Assembly: GCA_028571685.1 (NCBI GenBank)
Contig: CM053143.1
Coordinates: forward strand, 4,703,501 to 4,767,500
DNA from: Heterohyrax brucei
Lineage: Eukaryota; Chordata; Mammalia; Hyracoidea; Procaviidae
Direction: 5' to 3'
Length of the DNA stretch: 64,000 nt
Shown here: positions 58,451 through 64,000 of the stretch, piece by piece
Numbering within the stretch: position 1 is the stretch's first letter
How the letters are laid out: each line of letters starts with the position of its first letter
Program-made: the position numbers and the translations under genes
The notes under the pieces: model-generated
The model's database searches: none
What the model saw: the letters and a program-made list of their open reading frames with translations, nothing else
What the model was told of the DNA's origin: nothing

Positions 58451-58950
58451 TATTACAGATTAAGTTGTGCCCCGCAAAAATTCGTGTCAACTTGGCTAAG
58501 TCATGATTTCCAGTATTGTGGAATTTTCCATTGTTTTATGATCTAAAGTGATTTTCCTGTATTGTAAATCCTATCTCAGTGGTGTTAATGAAAAGTGTTT
58601 ATCCAAAGTTAAGTTAATGAAGTAGAGCTCAATTTACAAGATTTGTTTTTTCTTAAATCAATATCTTTCTAGATACAAAAGAAAGAAGCCAGCAGAGAGA
58701 CATAGGAACCTTATGCAACCAAGATTAAAGAACCAGGAGGAAAATACATCCTTTGGACCTGAAAATCACCTAGACAAGGGAAAGACTGAAAGTACTTTCT
58801 CCCAGAGCAAGGAGAGTCAGAAAGGCTTCCCCTGGACGTGACATACTGAATTCAAACTTCTAACTTCCTAGACTGCAGCAATGAATTCTTCCTTGTGGAA
58901 GCCATCCTGTTGTGGTATATATGTTATAGCAGCACTAGGTAACTGAGACA
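58451..58950 (+). mobile_element. MaLR-type solo LTR
   Basis: About 500 bp opening TTACAGATTAAGTTGTGCCCC (diverged TG end) and closing GCAGCACTAGGTAACTGAGACA. The internal blocks match 21331-21807 in order, including CAACTTGGCTAAGTCATG. No internal retroviral region adjoins. Confidence 0.75.
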
Positions 58951-59859
58951 TGACTCAGATAGTTGGTTTTGCCTTTTGAGAGAGTACTTTGCTCAGGAAC
59001 ATCTTGGTTTGCATCTGAAAAATAATAGATTCTCTGCCTTCTGTTTCAAACTAGAAAACCATGCAGGCCTCTCAGAACGCGATGAACTATTCATTGTATC
59101 TGCACAAGGAGAGTCTGGTATCTGCTGGGTTCAGGAATGTAAAGAAGATATGAGAAAGAGTAACACTCTGAGAAGTGGCAGTCACTATGTGATCTGCCCC
59201 AAATCATTCAGATTTTAGGGAAAAAAAAAAAGAATATTTCCTACCAGTATATTACACAGTAAAAAAAACATTTAATTTAGAATTATATGTAAAATAGAAA
59301 AAAAAAAGTATAGTTGCTTTTAATAAACAAGCACACCATTCCCAGCCCCCAACCATGTCTATTCCTACCTGTTAGATGTCACCAAGTTGGTTACTACTCA
59401 GGAATGTTGCAAAACCCGTGAATGCAGGTCCTTGTCCATTGTACTAGACTTGACAGTTATCTGGACTAGTCTTTGAGAAATAGTAAATGACTCTGTTGTA
59501 ACGCACAGAACAAAGAGCCAGATAAAAGCTCCTCATATTCAGCATACCAAGCTACAGGGAAACAGGACTTATAAGTGATTCGGACAGCAAAATGGCAGCT
59601 ACACAGGTGTACTGGGGAGAAAAAAATTTAGAAGGCAGACAGGAAACAGGAAGTGGTGTGGTTCTCATCAGACTTCTCCAAAATAAAGTTGGGATGATGA
59701 TTTTCCTTTTGATTAATTTTTCCTGTTGCTGTGCCCTTTGCTGAGGTCAATTAGTGGTCTCAGCTGTCTCTTCTACACATAGAAGCCTAGACAAATCTGG
59801 CTTAATGACTAGTGGAAATTTACCAACATTCTTTGTGTCAGGTTACAGTGACTCCATGT
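58951..59859. other. Mostly unique DNA, possible RTE tail
   Basis: TGTTAGATGTCACCAAGTTGG at about 59365 resembles the RTE/AfroSINE tail in minus orientation. The rest is unassigned. An 80-codon frame at 58976-59218 has no recognised domain and I do not call a gene. Confidence 0.4.
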
Positions 59860-61180
59860 CAAGACACCATTCTCACTTGTGAGAACTCTATTTAAAATGT
59901 GAGTGTAAAATATACTCCGTGTGACTCCACCTTCCTCTAAGCCATTCAGCTTTTGGAGATTCTGTTCCAAAGGGATATGTGAAACTAGTATAGATGTTTT
60001 CAAACCTAAGTGCCAAGTCACAACTCCAAGTCCAAAGTCTGTCCTGAGGCAAAATTCTTCTTCATCTGTGAACTCTTGAATACAAGTTATCTTCTCCCAA
60101 GATGCAATGGTGGAACAGGCACAAAGTAGACATTTTCTTTACAAATGGAGAAACTGGAAGGAAAGAAGGGATAACAGGCACGAAACAAAACAGCTGAATA
60201 CATTACATTAGCCTTCAAAGCTTGAAGATAACCCTCTGTTCTCCGTGGCCATTTGGGCAATGACCCTGCCCTCCAGATTCTGGGTGCTGGCCACACTGTC
60301 TGGACGCTAGGTAGAGGCTCTTTGATTCTGGGCTTTAGCTCTGCCTTGTATGTTCACTGGAAACACAACTCTGTTCCCTTGAATTTAGATGTCCTCGTTC
60401 TCAGAGTCCATCTTAGCAGTGACCCCCCAACCCCCCACTGTCAGACCCAGAAAGCACTTTTCTTCTGCCCCTTGGATATAGCAGCCCTGCCCCTTCAGCT
60501 TTGAGAAGCAGATCTGGCCCCATCTTTCTGGTACTTGTGAATGGCCACCTTATCCTCTGGAAAAAATTTGGTGAAGATCTGAATCTTTCAAAACCTATGA
60601 GGCTTCTGTTCCTACCCTTTGAAACTGCAGAAGCCGTTGCTCCACACTTTGAGACCCAGAGTTCATGACCACAGCTTCTGAGGCTGAGGCAGCTTGTATT
60701 CCTGTAGTCCATGTCTCTCCAGTTTCTGTTCCACCACACCACCCCCTCTAGCTCATGGACTGGTACAGCATCTGCGCTGCTCAGCTCCGTGTCCCAAAGT
60801 TCTTCAGTTCTGCCAGTAAAAACCTGGAGGCACCCCTTTCCAGCAGTACATCTTGGACAAAGGCACTCAGCATTCTTCCTCCATGAAATGGCTCTCATGC
60901 TGTCTCTTGATGATCTTCTAGTTTAGCTGCCCCTGTTTCCCTGCAGTTGCTTCTCACAGTCTGTGCCGTCTTCAGTATTACACTACTCCTTGCTTTCTTC
61001 TGAGCACTCAGCATAATTGCCTTTGATGTCGATAATTTCATCAACAGTCTCTTCAAGGCAATCTAAGCTTTTACCATGAGTTACTTTAAAACTCTTCCAG
61101 TGTCTTCTCATTCAGTTTCAAAACAGCATCCATGTTTTAGGTGTCTATTAGAACAGCACCCCACTCCTGATACCAAATTC
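59860..61180 (-). mobile_element. MaLR internal region, 5' part
   Basis: This lies directly downstream (minus strand) of an LTR and a tRNA-Leu-like primer site. It is repeat-like, GC-richer than its flanks, with phrases typical of ERVL-MaLR internal sequence (for instance near 60260-60340). It has a 161-codon minus-strand frame (60898-60413) with no recognisable domain; any gag ancestry is inference. The left limit is uncertain and no 3'LTR was found. Confidence 0.6.
61159..61175 (-). other. tRNA-Leu-like primer binding site
   Basis: Minus strand TGGTATCAGGAGTGGGG differs at one position from the complement of the tRNA-Leu 3' end. It lies 5 nt beyond the LTR end, as in ERVL and MaLR elements. 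Confidence 0.75.
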
Positions 61181-61682
61181 TGTCTTAGTTATCTAGTGCT
61201 AATATCACATAAATACCACAAGTGGAAGACTTTAACAAAGATAAATTTATTCTCACACAATCCAGTAGGCTCGAAGTCAGAACTCAAGGTGGCAGCTCTG
61301 GGGAAGGTCTTTGTCATCAGAATTCCCTTAGTTTAGGAGTTTCTCAGCTCCAAGGACCAAGCATCTAAACAAAATATGTGTGAGCTTCTGGCTCTTCTTG
61401 CTTGGTGGTAATGAGGACCCCTATCTCTCTGCTTGCTTCTCTCTTTTGTATGTCTAAAGAAATTGACTCAAGATGCAGCCTAAGTGTATATAACATGTCT
61501 TGTCTCATAAACATAACTGCCTATAATTCAGCCTCATTAGCAACCTAGAGAGTAGAACTTAAAACACACAGCATATTCACATCAGATCACAAAATACTGG
61601 ACAATTGCACAATACTGGAAATCACATCCTAGCCAAGTTAACACACATTTTGCTGGAACACAATTCAGTGTGCAGTATCACA
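61181..61682 (-). mobile_element. MaLR-type 5'LTR
   Basis: 502 bp on the minus strand, from TGTGATACTGCAC at 61682 to CTAAGACA at 61181, inside short TG...CA ends. It matches the LTRs at 21331 and 58451. It keeps the order LTR, primer site, internal region, which identifies the family. Confidence 0.8.
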
Positions 61683-61934
61683 TAACAAAGTTTGAAAACT
61701 AGTGTTTTACTTTGGGCCTCTGACCCAAGAAATAATCTATTTTCTTAGCTTTCTAAAATTCACTGATATTTGAGCAGCATATTATATGTGTAAGTCACTG
61801 TAATTGTTACAAACCAAAACCTTCTTATTAACTCACTTTATCTCCTTGAACTTTATTTTCTTTATTATGCAAAATTGGTTGTTTGGAAGAAGAAAAGGAA
61901 GTCAAGTCCACTAAATTTTCACTTGTCTCTATGG

Positions 61935-62035
61935 TACCTCTGATGTTAATAGTTAAGAACCTAGCTACTGACCAAAAGTTTGGTGGTTTGAATCTACCCA
62001 CAGATACCTTCCCTGGTACGCCTACCAATTAGACA
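61935..62035 (+). mobile_element. AfroSINE head fragment
   Basis: TTAATAGTTAAGAACCTAGC, GACCAAAAGTTTGGTGGTTTG and AATCTACCC represent the tRNA-like head with its B-box region. The body is lost. Confidence 0.6.
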
Positions 62036-62044
62036 TACTGTAGA

Positions 62045-63606
62045 TGCTTGGGTGTTGCTGTGATGCTAGAAGCTATACAGCTGGTATTCAAATACCAATG
62101 CTGCCACCCACAGGTTTCAGCTGAACTTCCAGACTAAGACAGACTAGGGAAAAAGAGCTGGCAGTCTAATTTTGAAAAGAATTAGCGAGTGAACACCTTA
62201 CAAATAGTAGTGGGATATTTTCTGATATGGTGCTGGCTGGAAGATGAGATCCCAGGTTGAAAGGTACTCAAAAGATGCCTGGGGGAGACCTGCTTCCTCA
62301 AGTTAGAGGACCCCATAAGGACATGAATGAAGTCAAGCTTTTAGAATCTTCGTGTGTTGATGTGGCATGACTCAAGGAAATGAGCTGCAAACATCCATTG
62401 ATAACTCAAGCATCAATAGTGCAAAGTATGAATCTAGAAATTGGCAGTAGTCAAAAATAAAATGAAATGTGTAATCATTGGTAATTGAGCTGAAATGAAC
62501 TGATACTGGCAATTTTGCATCAGAAAATCCCTGCTATGCTGGGAATGACAAATTGAAAGGAATAATGTTGCATTCATCATCAAAAAGAACGTTTAAATGT
62601 CTATCCTGAAAGTACAGTGCTGTCAGTAACAGGACAATATCCATATACCTACAAGAAACACCAGTTAATATGGCTATTATTCAAATTTATGCACCAACTA
62701 CTAAGGCCAAAGGTGAAGAAGATATTTACCAACATCTGAGGTCTGAAATTTATCAAACATGCCTTTGGGAAGCATTGACAATTCCTGGTGGTTGGAATGA
62801 AAAATTTGGAAACAAAGAAGGACTTGTAGTTGCAAAATAGGGCCTTGGTGATAGAAACAATGCCAGAGATAGTATGACTGAATTTCGCAAGATCAACAGC
62901 TGCTTCATTGCAAATACTTTTTTTCACATCTACAGTCATAATACATGTGGACCTCACCAGACAGAATACACAGTAATCAAATTGACTACATCTGTGGGAA
63001 GAGATGATGGAAAAGCTTAATATCATTGATCAGAACAAGGCAAGGGGCCAACTGAGGATCACACTGTCATAACTCATAAGCAAGCTTACTCTAATACTGA
63101 AGAACATTAGAAGAAGTCCACGAGAGATCTTCAGTATATATCACCCGAATTTAGAGACCATCTCAAGAGTAGATTTAATGCACTGAATGCTAATGACTAA
63201 AGACAAGATGAATTGTGGAGTGACACCAAGGATATCATACATGAAGATAGCAAGAGATCATTAAAAAGATGGGAAAGAAGAGAATAAATTGTTACAGGGA
63301 TGTCAGAAGACTCTGAAACTTACTCTTCAATCTTGAGTAGCTAAAACAAAAGGAAGAAATGATTCAATATAAGAATTGAAAGGAATGTTTCAAAGGGCTG
63401 TTCAAGCAAAGTACTCGAATGATATGTGAAGTGACCTGAAGATGGAAAACCGAAAGAGAACACCCTCTGCATATCTCAAACTGTAAGAACTGAAGGAAAA
63501 TTTCAAACCTCAGTTTGCAATATTGAAAGATTCTGTGGGTAAAATATTAAACAACTCAGGAAGAACCAACAGAAGATGGAAAGAACACAGAGTCACTATA
63601 CCATGA
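62045..63606 (+). mobile_element. RTE LINE, 5' part
   Basis: It has the 5'UTR (TTCAGCTGAACTTCCAGAC, matching the complement near 47320) and then the endonuclease (ATTCAAATTTATGCACCAAC, coding IQIYAPT; GGTTGGAATGAAAAATTTGG, coding GWNEKFG). The linker region then runs to about 63600, where it stops abruptly at another RTE copy. No frame is intact. The 125-codon minus-strand frame 63026-62649 is antisense to the endonuclease. Confidence 0.85.
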
Positions 63607-64000
63607 TGTCACGTGGCTCAAAATCAGAAGAAACAGCTGCAAGCATCCATTAATAATTAGAATGTGTTATGAATGAAATATGAATCTAGGAAAATTGGAA
63701 ATCATTAAAAATCAAATGTAACACATATCCTAGGCATTAGTGAGATGAATGGACTGGTGTTGGCTATTTTGAATCAAACAATCATGGTCTACCATAGTAG
63801 GGATTACAAACTGAGGAGGAATGGTATTGTATTTCTCTTCAAAAAGAACACTTCAAGATCTATCCTGAAGTATAATACTGTCAATAGTAGGATGATAACC
63901 ACATGTCTACAAGGAAGACCAGTTAATATTCAAATTTATACACCATTCCCTGAGACCAAATGAGGAAACTGAAGTTATTTACCAGCTTCTGCAGTCTGAA
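63607..64000 (+). mobile_element. Second RTE LINE copy, runs off window
   Basis: The start (ATGTCACGTGGCTCAAAATC) corresponds to about 62360 of the preceding copy, so the same region appears twice in the same orientation. It includes the endonuclease start (63745-63963: NIQIYTPFPETK). The copies differ at many separate positions, so they look independent rather than recently duplicated. Confidence 0.82.

Noticed and set aside
58976-59218. 80-codon plus-strand frame
   Set aside because: No domain, no splice or promoter context, and adjacent to a solo LTR; chance frame.
60413-60898. 161-codon minus-strand frame as a cellular gene
   Set aside because: It lies in MaLR internal sequence, has no recognised domain or promoter, and moderate GC content makes such frames likely by chance.
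62649-63026. 125-codon minus-strand frame
   Set aside because: Antisense to the RTE endonuclease region.
1-64000. CRISPR arrays, operons, prokaryotic promoters or origins
   Set aside because: Sequence is mammalian nuclear DNA dominated by SINEs, LINEs and LTR elements; no regularly spaced short direct repeats are present.

Overview
This is a gene-poor stretch of mammalian nuclear DNA, almost certainly from an afrotherian (elephant, sirenian, hyrax or close kin). The diagnosis rests on dozens of tRNA-derived AfroSINE copies, on an RTE-clade LINE whose 3' tail matches the AfroSINE tail, and on L1 elements with their own 5'UTR and 3'UTR. I find no host protein-coding exon, no tRNA, rRNA or other RNA gene, and no CpG-island promoter. 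Long open frames are all retroelement remnants or antisense shadows of them. Family names are given from remembered sequence features, not from a database search.

Layout. 1-7.0 kb: minus-strand L1s separated by a MaLR-type LTR fragment. 7.0-9.3 kb: a minus-strand RTE carrying a 5'-inverted L1. 9.3-12.1 kb: a minus-strand endogenous retrovirus with betaretroviral-type gag, tRNA-Lys1,2 primer site and gamma/type-D-style Env TM. It has lost pol, most of SU and its 3' end, and is joined directly to the RTE. 12.1-19.1 kb: a plus-strand L1 split by a second 5'-inverted L1. 19.1-26.4 kb: mostly unique AT-rich DNA with AfroSINEs, a MaLR solo LTR and faint MIR. 26.4-28.3 kb: an RTE insertion that is itself 5'-inverted. 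28.3-38.7 kb: L2 and MIR relics, AfroSINEs, a fold-back mariner, and a striking near-identical inverted repeat around about 1.07 kb of unique DNA. 38.7-44.6 kb: L1 inside L1, with a tandem duplication across the insertion boundary. 44.7-47.5 kb: minus-strand RTE with an L1 tail inserted. 47.5-55.3 kb: L1 inside L1 again, plus an L1 tail and an AfroSINE. 55.5-57.3 kb: two more fold-back mariners. 57.3-64.0 kb: unique DNA, a MaLR solo LTR, a MaLR 5'LTR with internal region, and two adjacent RTE copies running off the window.

How the parts relate. L1 machinery explains most nested insertions, and several have readable target-site duplications (TSDs). RTE machinery is the likely driver of AfroSINE spread, because the tails match. 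Every reading frame for reverse transcriptase, integrase-like or envelope functions is broken, so nothing here looks autonomously mobile. The observations I rate highest are the fold-back mariner family, the twin-priming structure in an RTE element, the 35.4/36.6 kb inverted repeat, the deleted type-D-like provirus with retained splice signals, and the coinciding truncation points of several L1 tails.
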